64,000 nt of DNA from Natronorubrum sediminis (GTDB lineage Archaea > Halobacteriota > Halobacteria > Halobacteriales > Natrialbaceae): contig NZ_FNWL01000001.1 in NCBI RefSeq assembly GCF_900108095.1, positions 496,001-560,000 of the forward strand. Reading direction: 5' to 3'. Positions 42,494 through 51,148 of this stretch are shown piece after piece; position 1 is the first letter of the stretch, and each line of letters opens with the position of its first letter. A model generated the notes under the pieces. It was not told the DNA's origin and did not search any database. It saw only the letters and a program-made list of their open reading frames with translations. A program made the position numbers and the translations under genes.

Positions 42494-43084
42494 GTGACCC
42501 AGACGACACTAACGCTCGAGCCCGTCACGAACCACGAACCGCTCGAGATCGACGACCAGGAGTACGACGCCGCCGTCCTCGCCCCCATCGTCGAACGCGA
42601 CGGTGAGGACCACCTGCTGTTTACGCGGCGATCGGACGACCTCGGCGAGCACCCTGGCCAGATGAGCTTTCCGGGCGGGGGTGCCGAACCAGTCGACGAA
42701 ACTATCCTCGAGACCGCGCTTCGAGAGTCTCACGAAGAGATCGGACTCGAGCCCCACGAGGTCGAAATCGTCGGCCGGTTAGACGACATTCGAACGGTTT
42801 CCGAGTACGCCGTCACGCCGTTCGTCGGCCACGTGCCAGACCGTGAGTACGAACGCGACGGCTACGAGGTTGCCGAAATCGTCGTCTTGCCGCTGTCCGG
42901 TCTCCTCGATCCGGCGAATTACGAGTACGAGCACCGCGATCACCCCTACTACGGCGACATGGTTATCCACTACTTCCACGTCGACGGCTACACCGTCTGG
43001 GGCGCGACGGGCCGAATGCTCGTCCAGTTACTCGAGTTGGCGACCGATTTCGACGCGTCCGAGCGAGTCGACCGAACCGAGTGA
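42494..43084 (+). CDS. NUDIX hydrolase, CoA pyrophosphatase type
   Basis: The 196-residue protein has a complete Nudix box at residues 63-85 (G-x5-E-x7-REShEEIGL). The preceding LLFTRRSDDLGEHPGQMSFPGG matches the NuCoA signature of CoA diphosphatases, which cut CoA or acyl-CoA to phosphopantetheine and ADP. It may clear oxidised or surplus CoA. GTG 42494 is the start. It follows two same-strand genes and converges on a DUF502 gene. Confidence 0.91.
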   Translation: MTQTTLTLEPVTNHEPLEIDDQEYDAAVLAPIVERDGEDHLLFTRRSDDLGEHPGQMSFPGGGAEPVDETILETALRESHEEIGLEPHEVEIVGRLDDIRTVSEYAVTPFVGHVPDREYERDGYEVAEIVVLPLSGLLDPANYEYEHRDHPYYGDMVIHYFHVDGYTVWGATGRMLVQLLELATDFDASERVDRTE

Positions 43085-43096
43085 GCCACGACGCGG

Positions 43097-43783
43097 TTAT
43101 TTCTTTCCTGGACCCCGTTCGATCTCCATCTCGCCAACGACGGACAGGGAGAGTTCGTCGATGTCCGCCTCCGCTCGATCGGCATCACCGAATCCGGCGC
43201 TGACGACTCGAGTGAGCGCTTCCTCGACGGTTTCGTCGAGTTCAGTTATTTCGTTGGGTGAGACCTCGAGGACGAACCCGGTCGTGATGTTCGGTGAGGT
43301 GGGCAAAAAGAGCAAGACGCGACCGTCGGTCGTCGTGCGGCCCGTCTTGAACGCCGTCATCCGTAGTCCGTTCCACGTCTCGAGCCTGACGGGCGTCTGA
43401 AGCGTATCGCCCGCGCCGAGGGCCGTTTCGGTGGCAGTTTTCGACGCGTTGTAGATAACTCGAATGAGGGGGACGCGGTTGGCGAGATAGTCGACGATTC
43501 CCTCGAGGACCTCGCCAGTCGTCGTGTCCGTCGTCTGTCCGATTCCGTACATCGCCAGACAGAGGAGGGCAACGAACGTCAGGACGCGAAGCAACGCGGC
43601 GAGTTGGGCGAGGACGAACTCGTTAATGCCAGGGAGGAACACGCCGAGTACGTCGGCGTTGATGAGGACGGCAGGCGTGAACCGCGCGATGAACGAGTAG
43701 AGGATGTAGAGGATGGCGAGCGTCACGAGGACGGGTCCAACGACGATCAGCCCCCGGCCGAAATCCCCTTTCAGCGAACTCAT
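43097..43783 (-). CDS. DUF502 family membrane protein
   Basis: The 228-residue protein has two hydrophobic helices (about 11-34 and 58-83), the LANRVPLIRVIYNASKTAT signature of DUF502 and the VLLFLPTSPNITTGFVLEV strand pair, then a charged C-terminus. DUF502 proteins are widespread membrane proteins of unknown function. ATG 43783 is used; a 15-bp palindrome (ACACAGA-G-TCTGTGT, 43798-43812) lies just upstream and could be a regulatory site. Confidence 0.85.
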   Translation of the reverse strand: MSSLKGDFGRGLIVVGPVLVTLAILYILYSFIARFTPAVLINADVLGVFLPGINEFVLAQLAALLRVLTFVALLCLAMYGIGQTTDTTTGEVLEGIVDYLANRVPLIRVIYNASKTATETALGAGDTLQTPVRLETWNGLRMTAFKTGRTTTDGRVLLFLPTSPNITTGFVLEVSPNEITELDETVEEALTRVVSAGFGDADRAEADIDELSLSVVGEMEIERGPGKK

Positions 43784-44001
43784 GTGGCGACGTTCACACA
43801 CAGAGTCTGTGTCCCTCATACGAGTAGATTGTGGACTCGCGTCGGCCGAAGGCAATCGGCTTCGGTCACCTGATCGATCCACCCGGAACGCCAGATTTTT
43901 GCGCGTCGACCCCGCAGACCCGACAATCGCGTCGACGACGGTAGATCGATCGATGTAGACTACGTCGGAACCTACCGCGCGTCGAGCGAGTGACGTTATC
44001 G

Positions 44002-44781
44002 ATGTTGACCGAACACACCGTCGCCCGCGCCGGTCTGGATGCAATCGCGCTGAAGCCAACCGAATGTGCCGTCGAAACGGCCAGAGCACTTCCAGTCGAC
44101 ACGCTCGCAATCGACTACGAGGGCCGAGAGCACGTCCCCGCCGCTGAGACGCTGCGCGCTCTCTCCCGTGAGGGGTCCGTCTACCTCACGACGCCCGTCC
44201 GTGCCGACGGGTTCGATCCGCTCGGAGACGACTCGCTCTGGACGGACGTCCCCGACGCAGTCAGTCGAATTCTCGTCGCCGGCCACCCTGCCTACCTCAC
44301 CGAGACGGAGCGAGAGCGAGCCGTCGCTCCCCGATTTGGTCGCGCCCTCGAGTCAGATCCGGACGCCTGGGTCGGCACCGAGAGCGTCGAACGAATCGCC
44401 ATGGCGACGGGCGCGACCCAGTACGATCTCCTCTCGCGGACGACCGAACAGGAACTCCAAGCCCTCCGCACGGCAGGCTTCGGCGGCGAGATTGCAGTCT
44501 ACGCCCCGACGGTGTTGACGACGGACGACGACGCGATTCTCGATGCCGTCGGCGAGTACGTCGCCCGTCGCCGACCGGTCTCCCGGGAACTTCCCGACGG
44601 CGCAGCGACCGACTCGAGTGCGAGCGCTCGCGCACGTGAGGTCTTGCTCGCGGCCGCCACGGAGTACGCGCTCGTCGGCTCCCCGGAGGCGGTCGGCGAA
44701 CGGGTCGAGCGACTTCGCGACTCCGGGGCGACCACCGTCGTCGGCTATCCGGCACAGGGCCTCGAGTCGCTTCGCTCGTGA
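44002..44781 (+). CDS. Conserved haloarchaeal protein, LLM-like TIM barrel
   Basis: The 259-residue soluble protein has alternating beta strands and helices (LAIDYEGREH, SVYLTTPVRADGF, RILVAGHPAY, EIAVYAPTVL). Its end, GSPEAVGERVERLRDSGATTVVGYP, closely resembles the C-terminal barrel segment of bacterial-luciferase-like (LLM) oxidoreductases. The N-terminal flavin-binding segments are not obvious. I think it is the family catalogued as DUF7388. GTG 43990 is an in-frame alternative start. Function unknown. Confidence 0.76.
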   Translation: MLTEHTVARAGLDAIALKPTECAVETARALPVDTLAIDYEGREHVPAAETLRALSREGSVYLTTPVRADGFDPLGDDSLWTDVPDAVSRILVAGHPAYLTETERERAVAPRFGRALESDPDAWVGTESVERIAMATGATQYDLLSRTTEQELQALRTAGFGGEIAVYAPTVLTTDDDAILDAVGEYVARRRPVSRELPDGAATDSSASARAREVLLAAATEYALVGSPEAVGERVERLRDSGATTVVGYPAQGLESLRS

Positions 44782-44928
44782 GTCGGTCGGCCACAGGACG
44801 CGTCGCGTACCACCCAGAGGTAAGTACCTCCTCTCCACAGTACCCCACATGACGACGAGTACACACGATGGTGGTGTGCGGGTATCCCGTCGGCAGGGTT
44901 GGTATCGACTCTCGGTGCGTGATCGGCG

Positions 44929-46110
44929 ATGACGCCCGAAGACGACCCCGAAATTGCAGTCGGCGCGGATGCGTTCACGCAATCGGGTGCCGGCCTCGAG
45001 GTCGCCGTCGTCGGTGCCGGTGCCGTCGGCGCGACGACGGCGTACGACCTCGCTCGAGCGGGCGCGGACGTGACGCTCTACGACGCCGACGAGATTGCAA
45101 GCGGTGCGAGCGGGCGCGCTGCTGGCATCTGTTACAACGCGTTTGCGGGTTCCCTCGACGCCGAAATTGCCGGCGAGGCAATCGAACGATTTCGAGCGTT
45201 CTCCGGCGACGACACGTTCCCGTTCGTCGAGTGTCCCTACGTCTGGTTCGCCCGGGACGGCGACTCGAACCGGGCGGAGGCGATCCGCGAACAGGTTCGC
45301 CAGATGCAAGAACAAGGCATTGTCGCCCTCGAGGCCGACGCCGACTCCCTCGCCGAGCGGTTCCCGACGCTCCGGACAGACGACGTTGCAGTCGCTGGAA
45401 TCGCCGGTGCGGCGGGCTACACCGATCCAACGCGGTACACGGCGTGTCTCGCCGCCGCGGCAACTGGTGCTGGCGCGACGCTCGAGGCGAATACGCCCGT
45501 CGAGGTCCGAACCGACCCGTCCCGCGTCGTGCTATCAAATGGAGCCGAACGCGAGGTCGATGCCGTCGTCGTCACGGCCGGTGCGCACACGAAAGCGTTA
45601 CTCGAGGACGCTGGCGTGTCGATCGCGATGAAACCGTATCGCGTGCAGGCGCTCGTCGCGAGCGCCGACTTAGAGGAGCCGATGTGGTACGACGCGAGCG
45701 ACGAATTCTACGTGCGACCCCACCCCGACGGCTTGCTCGCGGGTGACGGTACAGAGTTCGTCGAAGCCGACCCCGATTCGGTCGACCGGAGTGCTGACGC
45801 CGAGTTCACCGAAGACATACTCGCGCGCGTCGAAACCCGCCTTCCCGACCTCGAGATCGAACTCGAGCGGGCGTGGGCAGGCCTCTGTACGGCGACGCCG
45901 GATCGCGATCCGCTAGTCGGGGAACTCGAGAACGGACTCTACGTCGCGACTGGATTCCACGGACACGGATTCATGCGCGCGCCGGCGATCGGCGAGCGAC
46001 TGGCTGAGCAGGTCCTCGGCGACGACGGTATCGGCGCGTTCGACCCGACTCGATTCGACGGCGACGAATCGTTCGATATCATCGACGGAATGACGCTCGA
46101 CTCGGAGTAG
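44929..46110 (+). CDS. DAO-family FAD-dependent oxidoreductase
   Basis: The 393-residue flavoprotein has a Rossmann dinucleotide motif GAGAVG at 29-34, the SGASGRAAGICYNAF segment that holds the flavin, VVVTAGAHTKALLEDAG in the middle and GLYVATGFHGHGFMRAPAIGERLAE at the end, as in sarcosine, glycine or D-amino-acid oxidases. It should oxidise a secondary or D-amino acid. It follows a non-coding stretch with an inverted repeat GAGGTA-AG-TACCTC (about 44817-44830). Neither electron acceptor nor substrate can be assigned. Confidence 0.88.
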   Translation: MTPEDDPEIAVGADAFTQSGAGLEVAVVGAGAVGATTAYDLARAGADVTLYDADEIASGASGRAAGICYNAFAGSLDAEIAGEAIERFRAFSGDDTFPFVECPYVWFARDGDSNRAEAIREQVRQMQEQGIVALEADADSLAERFPTLRTDDVAVAGIAGAAGYTDPTRYTACLAAAATGAGATLEANTPVEVRTDPSRVVLSNGAEREVDAVVVTAGAHTKALLEDAGVSIAMKPYRVQALVASADLEEPMWYDASDEFYVRPHPDGLLAGDGTEFVEADPDSVDRSADAEFTEDILARVETRLPDLEIELERAWAGLCTATPDRDPLVGELENGLYVATGFHGHGFMRAPAIGERLAEQVLGDDGIGAFDPTRFDGDESFDIIDGMTLDSE

Positions 46111-46119
46111 TGACGCGAA

Positions 46120-46620
46120 TTACTGCTCGTCGACGGCGAGTTCGCCCGACGGTTCCGAGGAACCGCTTGGCGATGACGAGTGAGAGGCGGGGTCGGTATC
46201 AGTTGACGAATCTGCTGTTTTCTCTGCCGTCGGTTCCTCCTCGCGGGATCCCTTGGGGATCGTAATGCGCAGGGTCCCGGTTTCGGTCAGGGTCGCCTCG
46301 CCGGCGTCGGGTTCGACGATGGCGTCTGCTGGCAGTTCGGCCGAGCCGGTCAACTCCATTCCGCGGCCAGGAAAGCGCATCTCGTAGCCGTCGCGATACT
46401 GCCGGAAGCGCTCGATTCGGATTTTGACGGTCCCCTCGAGATACCTGACCTCGATGTCAGTGGGTTCAGCATCCGGTGCATCGAAGACGACCTGATAGGT
46501 CGTTTCGCTCTCGAGAATGTCGACGGGAAGCGAGCGATGGCTCTGAACCTGCCCGTTCGCCCGCCCGATCTGTCGATAGAGGGAGTTACCGATCGACTCC
46601 CGAAGGTTCCCCGGAGTCAT
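46120..46620 (-). CDS. Hsp20/alpha-crystallin family small heat-shock protein
   Basis: The 166-residue protein has an N-terminal region of about 30 residues, an alpha-crystallin domain (YQVVFDAPDAEPTDIEVRY, VKIRIERF, ELPADAIVEPDAGEATLTETGTLRITIPK) and a Ser/Thr/Glu-rich, probably disordered tail. It should act as a holdase chaperone. An AT-rich TATA element, AATATAAATA at 46711-46720 on the minus strand, lies about 95 nt before the ATG, so this mRNA has a long leader, unlike most genes here. Confidence 0.87.
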   Translation of the reverse strand: MTPGNLRESIGNSLYRQIGRANGQVQSHRSLPVDILESETTYQVVFDAPDAEPTDIEVRYLEGTVKIRIERFRQYRDGYEMRFPGRGMELTGSAELPADAIVEPDAGEATLTETGTLRITIPKGSREEEPTAEKTADSSTDTDPASHSSSPSGSSEPSGELAVDEQ

Positions 46621-46710
46621 ATGTGATCACCGACGGAACGAGGATGTGAATGTGTAACGAAGACCGAGAAAGCCGTTGACGTCATTTGGTATTTGCGGGT
46701 ACAACATACC

Positions 46711-46720
46711 TATTTATATT
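46711..46720 (-). promoter_or_regulatory. Strong TATA box of the Hsp20 gene
   Basis: AATATAAATA on the minus strand is the most canonical TATA element of the neighbourhood. It implies a start of transcription near 46685 and a 5' leader of about 65 nt, which could allow control after transcription begins. Confidence 0.55.
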
Positions 46721-46809
46721 TTTTGTGGCGTCAAAATAAACGTCTGACACGTTCGGCCGATCTGAGGTGTGTCTGACGAGCCACGTTACTCGGTTGGAGG
46801 GTACTCGAG

Positions 46810-46968
46810 TCAGAGTTCCACGCGCTCGAGGCAGGTGCTCCCGCCACAGACGGGACACGAGAGCGCGAGGTCCTCGAGGTCGTCCGGCACGTCGTAGGTG
46901 TAGTGATTCTCGAAGAGGTCGAGTACGCAATCGTCGTCGGTACAGACGAGTTCCTCGGTTGGTGGCAT
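46810..46968 (-). CDS. Small haloarchaeal zinc-ribbon protein (52 aa)
   Basis: The 52-residue protein begins MPPTEELVCTDDDC and ends CPVCGGSTCLERVEL, giving a Cys-x4-Cys and a Cys-x2-Cys pair about 28 residues apart that could bind one zinc. It looks like a conserved haloarchaeal family (possibly DUF7559). ATG 46968 is the start; ten upstream residues are in frame but hydrophobic and unlike the family. Function unknown. Confidence 0.78.
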   Translation of the reverse strand: MPPTEELVCTDDDCVLDLFENHYTYDVPDDLEDLALSCPVCGGSTCLERVEL

Positions 46969-47077
46969 ACGCACCTGTAGTGTGAGCACGACTATCAACG
47001 TCAGGGTTCCTAATCGGTATCCCGCCCGTCGTCGCCTTCGAGTGAGGGCTACTCACGCCTCCATGCGTGTAGTCACC

Positions 47078-47085
47078 GTTTTACC
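47078..47085 (+). promoter_or_regulatory. TATA box of the radical SAM gene
   Basis: GTTTTACC is centred 27 nt before ATG 47108; it supports this start and a leaderless mRNA. Confidence 0.5.
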
Positions 47086-47107
47086 ACTCGAGGCGCTACC
47101 TGTCGCT

Positions 47108-48862
47108 ATGACTGACCCCGAGACGCTCTCGGTGACGATCGTCGACGGCTACGTCGACGAACCCGCTCACTTCGGGGTGCCGCCGTATATTTCGACGTAT
47201 CCGCGATACACGGCCGGTGCGCTCGTCGACGCGGGCGTCCCCGAAGGCCAGATCACCTATCACACGATCGACGGCCTTCGCGACGAACCGGATCGCTGGC
47301 GCGACGTCGACGAGGCCGACCTCCTGATCTACCTCGGCGGCATGACCGTCCCCGGAAAGTACGTCGGCGGCACGCCCGCCGAACCCGACGAGGTGCGCAA
47401 ACTCGCCTGGACCGCCAACGGCACGAGCCTGATGGGTGGCCCCATCAAGTTCGGCGTCGGCGACGAGAACGCCGGCGCGACCGAAACCGAGCGACAGGAC
47501 CTCGACTTCGACTTCGTCGCGAAAGGTGACGTCGAGGCCGCCGTCTACGACCTCGTCGAGAGCGGTCTTGAGGGCTTCAACAATCGAATGCGAGACGTCG
47601 AGGAAGTCTCTCACTGGGCCCAGGGCGGGGCGTTCGTCGTCGAACAGCATCCGAATCACCCCGACTACCTCATCGCCGAACTCGAGACCTCTCGAGGCTG
47701 TGCCTATCGCTGTTCGTTCTGTACCGAACCGCTGTACGGCAACCCAACGTTCCGGCCGCCGCCGACGGTCGTCGGCGAAGTCGACGCGCTCTCCGACTAC
47801 GGCGTCAAGCACTTTCGAATCGGCCGACAGGCCGACATCCTCGCCTACGGCGGCGACGGTGAAGCGCCCAATCCCGACGCCCTCCGCCAACTCTACGGCG
47901 GCATCCGCGACGTCGCGCCCGACCTCGAGACGCTCCACCTCGACAATATGAACCCAATTACGATCGTCGAGTGGCCCGAAGCGAGTCGGGAGGGGATTCG
48001 GATCATCGCGGAGCACAACACGCCGGGCGATACGGCCGCCTTCGGCCTCGAGTCCGCAGATCCGCTCGTTCAGGAGGAAAATAATCTGAACGTCAGCGCC
48101 GAGGAGTGCTTCCAAGCGGTCAAAATCGTCAACGAGGAGGCTGGCTGGCGTCCGGGAGGGCCGGATGATCCGGGGCCTTCCGACCGCGCTGTTGCCGGGG
48201 CCACGAACACGGGCGACGACGCACCGCGTCGACTCCCGAAACTCCTTCCCGGCATCAACCTGCTTCACGGACTCAAGGGCGAACGCGAGGAAACGTACGA
48301 ACGGAATCGGGAATTCCTCGAGCGAGTGTCCGACGAGGGCTACATGCTCCGCCGGATCAATATCCGGCAGGTGATGTCCTTCGACGGCACCGACATGTCC
48401 GAGACGGGGGCCGAAATCGCTCACGACCACAAGAAGCTGTTCAAACGCTACAAACAGCAAGTACGTGAAGAGATCGACCAGCCGATGCTCGAGCGAGTCG
48501 CGCCACCAGGAACCGTCTTGCCAGACGTCCACCTCGAGTACCATCAGGACGGGAAGACCTTCGGTCGACAACTCGGGACCTATCCGCTGTTGGTCGGGAT
48601 TCCGGGAGAGCGCGAACTCGGGTCGACGCTCGACGTTGCCGTCGTCGACCACGGGTATCGCTCCGTCACCGGCGTCCCCTATCCGCTCGATCTCAACGGG
48701 GCGTCGATGGACGAACTCACGGTGATTCCCGGGGTCGGGAACAGTACGGCGGGCGATATCGTCGTCAACCGCCCCTACGAAACGGTCGCGGACGCCGACC
48801 TCGACACGACGTTCGACGTCTCCCAATTCATGACGACGCGGGCATTCGAGCCCGTACAGTAG
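47108..48862 (+). CDS. Radical SAM protein with C-terminal helix-hairpin-helix (COG1031 type)
   Basis: The 584-residue protein has an N-terminal domain of about 190 residues resembling a B12-like Rossmann fold (LLIYLGGMTVPGKY), the radical SAM cluster motif Cys198-x3-Cys202-x2-Cys205 (CAYRCSFC), an (beta/alpha) core with GDTAAFGLESAD, a conserved region QVMSFDGTDMSE, and a C-terminal HhH (MDELTVIPGVGNSTAGDIV). Such archaeal radical SAM/HhH proteins are conserved but uncharacterised; tRNA or other nucleic-acid modification is plausible from the HhH. Confidence 0.87.
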   Translation: MTDPETLSVTIVDGYVDEPAHFGVPPYISTYPRYTAGALVDAGVPEGQITYHTIDGLRDEPDRWRDVDEADLLIYLGGMTVPGKYVGGTPAEPDEVRKLAWTANGTSLMGGPIKFGVGDENAGATETERQDLDFDFVAKGDVEAAVYDLVESGLEGFNNRMRDVEEVSHWAQGGAFVVEQHPNHPDYLIAELETSRGCAYRCSFCTEPLYGNPTFRPPPTVVGEVDALSDYGVKHFRIGRQADILAYGGDGEAPNPDALRQLYGGIRDVAPDLETLHLDNMNPITIVEWPEASREGIRIIAEHNTPGDTAAFGLESADPLVQEENNLNVSAEECFQAVKIVNEEAGWRPGGPDDPGPSDRAVAGATNTGDDAPRRLPKLLPGINLLHGLKGEREETYERNREFLERVSDEGYMLRRINIRQVMSFDGTDMSETGAEIAHDHKKLFKRYKQQVREEIDQPMLERVAPPGTVLPDVHLEYHQDGKTFGRQLGTYPLLVGIPGERELGSTLDVAVVDHGYRSVTGVPYPLDLNGASMDELTVIPGVGNSTAGDIVVNRPYETVADADLDTTFDVSQFMTTRAFEPVQ

Positions 48863-49002
48863 ATTCGGGTTCGAACGCGCGCTATTTTGCTGCTGTGGCG
48901 AGTGAAGCGAGTTTCGAGGCACGGTGTGGTACCATGTTGGCGTGGTAGCCTGTCGGTAGTTCTATTACGAATGAGAGTCAGAGGTGAAACGAGGGTCTAC
49001 CT

Positions 49003-49407
49003 GTGGAAATATCTGAAAAGCTCCTGTGTTTGTTCAGTGCGGACGTTTCAGAAGAGGAGGATCGCTACGTCATCGAAGTACCACGACAGGAAGTCGAAAC
49101 TGGGGACATCGATCCCGACGATGTCTATCGCGTCGCACTCATTTCACGTGAGGAAGCGACCGAGAGTGAGTCGACGACGGCACAGCCACAGACCGCGCCG
49201 TCGGAGCCACAGCCACCAGTCGATGTCGGTGAAACGCGCTACGTGGAAATCGAGGATATCGGGAAGCAGGGCGACGGGATCGCTCGCGTCGAGCGTGGGT
49301 ACGTCATCATCGTCCCCGACGCCGACGTCGGCGAACGCGTCAAGGTGGAAGTCACAGAGGTCAAATCGAACTTCGCGGTCGGCGAGATCGTCGAAGAGAC
49401 GTTCTAA
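49003..49407 (+). CDS. TRAM-domain protein
   Basis: The 134-residue protein has an N-terminal haloarchaeal segment (EISEKLLCLFSADVSEEEDRY and YRVALIS), a Ser/Pro/Gln linker, and a C-terminal TRAM domain of about 60 residues (RYVEIEDIGKQGDGIARVERGY, VGERVKVEVTEVKSNFAVGEIV). TRAM domains bind RNA; small archaeal TRAM proteins act as RNA chaperones. The GTG at 49003 matches the conserved N-terminus of relatives. Confidence 0.88.
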   Translation: MEISEKLLCLFSADVSEEEDRYVIEVPRQEVETGDIDPDDVYRVALISREEATESESTTAQPQTAPSEPQPPVDVGETRYVEIEDIGKQGDGIARVERGYVIIVPDADVGERVKVEVTEVKSNFAVGEIVEETF

Positions 49408-49510
49408 CGACACCACCCTTTTGCCGACAAGTCGCCCAAACAGCGTACGCGCCGAGTACTGACACGACTGCGACGGTGGATGAAAACGAACGAGCACCCA
49501 CAGCGTCGCC

Positions 49511-50275
49511 TTATTTCGGGATCGTCTCTCGGAACTGCGCCGGGTCGTCGTGGAAACAATCGCCGACGACGATCGCATCCGCACCGGCCTCGAGAACGGC
49601 TGTGGCCTTCTCCTGGCTGTCGATCCCGCCCCCGTAGACGAGTTGGGTGTCCTCGAGGTAGCGAGCGGCCGCTTCGACGTCGTCGGTGCCACCGTAGGTG
49701 CCAGAGTACTCGATGTAGAAGATAGGGAAGCCGTAGAACGTCTCCGTCGCGAGGGCAGCGCCGGCGACCTGTTCGGGCGTGTACTTGGTGTCGACCCCCG
49801 AGACCGAGGCCGCGGCGGAGTCGAGGTGCTGGACGACGTAGCCCTCGCCCACGAGCGTCTCTGTGAGATCGGCGACAGCGTCGACACCTTTGGACTCGAT
49901 GAAGTTGCCGACGACGGGAAGGCTCGCCCCGAGGAGTTCTTCGGGTTTGCGAGCGATTTCGGTGAAGAGAGAGGTGTGTTTTCCGACGAAGTGCGTCCGG
50001 TCGCCGTTGAAGACGGCCGGGACGGCGACGAAGTCCGCCGTTTCGATCGTTTCGCGTGAGACGTGGTCTGCACTGTATGGTTCCTGAAAGACGGGAACCG
50101 ACGGATACGCACTGTCAATCGATTCGATGGCGTCGATCGTATTTTCCTCCGTCACGCCGTCGGAGCCGCCGACGATTACCAGATCGGTTCCCTCGAGGAC
50201 GCTGAGATCGGACGGGAGGGGCTTCGCAGGGTCGACTTTCGTAATATGTGTAATCTGTTCCCACTCGAGGCTCAT
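49511..50275 (-). CDS. Geranylgeranylglyceryl phosphate synthase
   Basis: The 254-residue TIM-barrel enzyme makes the first ether bond of archaeal lipids from glycerol-1-phosphate and geranylgeranyl diphosphate. HITKVDPAKPLP is the N-terminal signature, LVIVGGSDGVTEENT the substrate loop, YIEYSGTYGG and VYGGGIDSQEKA bind the glycerol phosphate, and ADAIVVGDCFHDD closes the barrel. These are features of group I GGGP synthases. ATG 50275 starts at the conserved MSLEWEQITHITKVDP; the long in-frame upstream extension was rejected. Confidence 0.93.
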   Translation of the reverse strand: MSLEWEQITHITKVDPAKPLPSDLSVLEGTDLVIVGGSDGVTEENTIDAIESIDSAYPSVPVFQEPYSADHVSRETIETADFVAVPAVFNGDRTHFVGKHTSLFTEIARKPEELLGASLPVVGNFIESKGVDAVADLTETLVGEGYVVQHLDSAAASVSGVDTKYTPEQVAGAALATETFYGFPIFYIEYSGTYGGTDDVEAAARYLEDTQLVYGGGIDSQEKATAVLEAGADAIVVGDCFHDDPAQFRETIPK

Positions 50276-50345
50276 GCAAATTGCTTCGAAGAACGACCTC
50301 AATGACCTATCGATTTCGGTGTCAGAAACACGATCCCGACTGTCG

Positions 50346-51119
50346 TTACTTCTCGAGTGGCGTCCCGTCGTCGCGTTTCGCCCCTTCGGAGTCGTGAACG
50401 ACGATTTCACCCGGGTCCGGGTCGGCGGGTTCGTAGGTGTCTCGGACGCCGATCGCTTGCTCGAGTTCGGTGATCGCTCGGTCTTTGAGCGTGCGAGCGA
50501 GGGCCTCGGCGTCCTCGCGCGAAATGTCACGTCCGAGGCCTTCACACTCGTGGGCGCGAACGTCACCCGCTTCGTCGACCGCCTCGCCCATCGGTTGGCT
50601 AGTTCCGGCGAGGTCGATACTGAAGGGGTACGTCTGGCAGATCAGGGGCCGATCCTCGTGGACGCTGCAGGCGCCGGTGCCGTCGGCCGTCGTTTCGTAA
50701 AATGTGCAGTCGCCACAGCTGTCGGTCTGGAGCGCCCATTCGAACGTCTCCCCCTCGAGGCCGTCGTCGGTTTCGGTGAGGCCGTAGGGCATCGGACGGG
50801 CGACGTCTCTCCAGTCGTATTCGCCGGTGTCTGTCTCGTGATCGCTGGTGTCCGTCTCCTGATCGCTGGTGTCCGTCTCGTCGTCGGACGTGCCCTCGGT
50901 CGCTGAATCGCCGTCGGTTGCGGGACTATCGCCCGCCTCGCGTTCCGCGAGCGTACGGATTTCCTCGGGGAACACCGTCGCCGTATGTTCTTCCTCGCCG
51001 TGGCCTTTACAGCAGGCCCCACAGCGAGTGCACTCGAAGCCGATCGACTCGATCGCGTCCGCGAGGTCGGCGACGTCGAGTGCACGAGCGGATTCGAGTT
51101 CTGCCTCGAGTGATTGCAC
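50346..51119 (-). CDS. YkgJ family cysteine-cluster protein
   Basis: The 257-residue protein contains the YkgJ-type cysteine cluster, split as CTRCGACCKGHG in the N-terminal part and CGDCTFYE...ACSVHEDRPLICQTYPF further on, expected to bind zinc or iron. Between them is an acidic insertion with repeated TDTSDQE/TDTSDHE heptads, encoded by a 21-bp DNA repeat at 50833-50874. GTG 51119 is preferred. It precedes, on the same strand, nothing closely spaced; the MBL hydrolase gene ends 29 nt upstream. Function unknown. Confidence 0.83.
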   Translation of the reverse strand: MQSLEAELESARALDVADLADAIESIGFECTRCGACCKGHGEEEHTATVFPEEIRTLAEREAGDSPATDGDSATEGTSDDETDTSDQETDTSDHETDTGEYDWRDVARPMPYGLTETDDGLEGETFEWALQTDSCGDCTFYETTADGTGACSVHEDRPLICQTYPFSIDLAGTSQPMGEAVDEAGDVRAHECEGLGRDISREDAEALARTLKDRAITELEQAIGVRDTYEPADPDPGEIVVHDSEGAKRDDGTPLEK

Positions 51120-51148
51120 ACCGAGTACTACCCGCGAGCGGGGAAAAG

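Noticed and set aside
43798-43812. 15-bp palindrome ACACAGA-G-TCTGTGT considered as a strong operator
   Set aside because: It lies only 15 bp before the chosen DUF502 start, with no clear TATA element beside it, so its role is too uncertain for a separate finding.
47096-48922. Open frame of 608 codons antisense to the radical SAM gene
   Set aside because: It is a mirror frame of high-GC coding DNA. The plus-strand protein has the CxxxCxxC and HhH motifs; the antisense protein has no recognisable domain.
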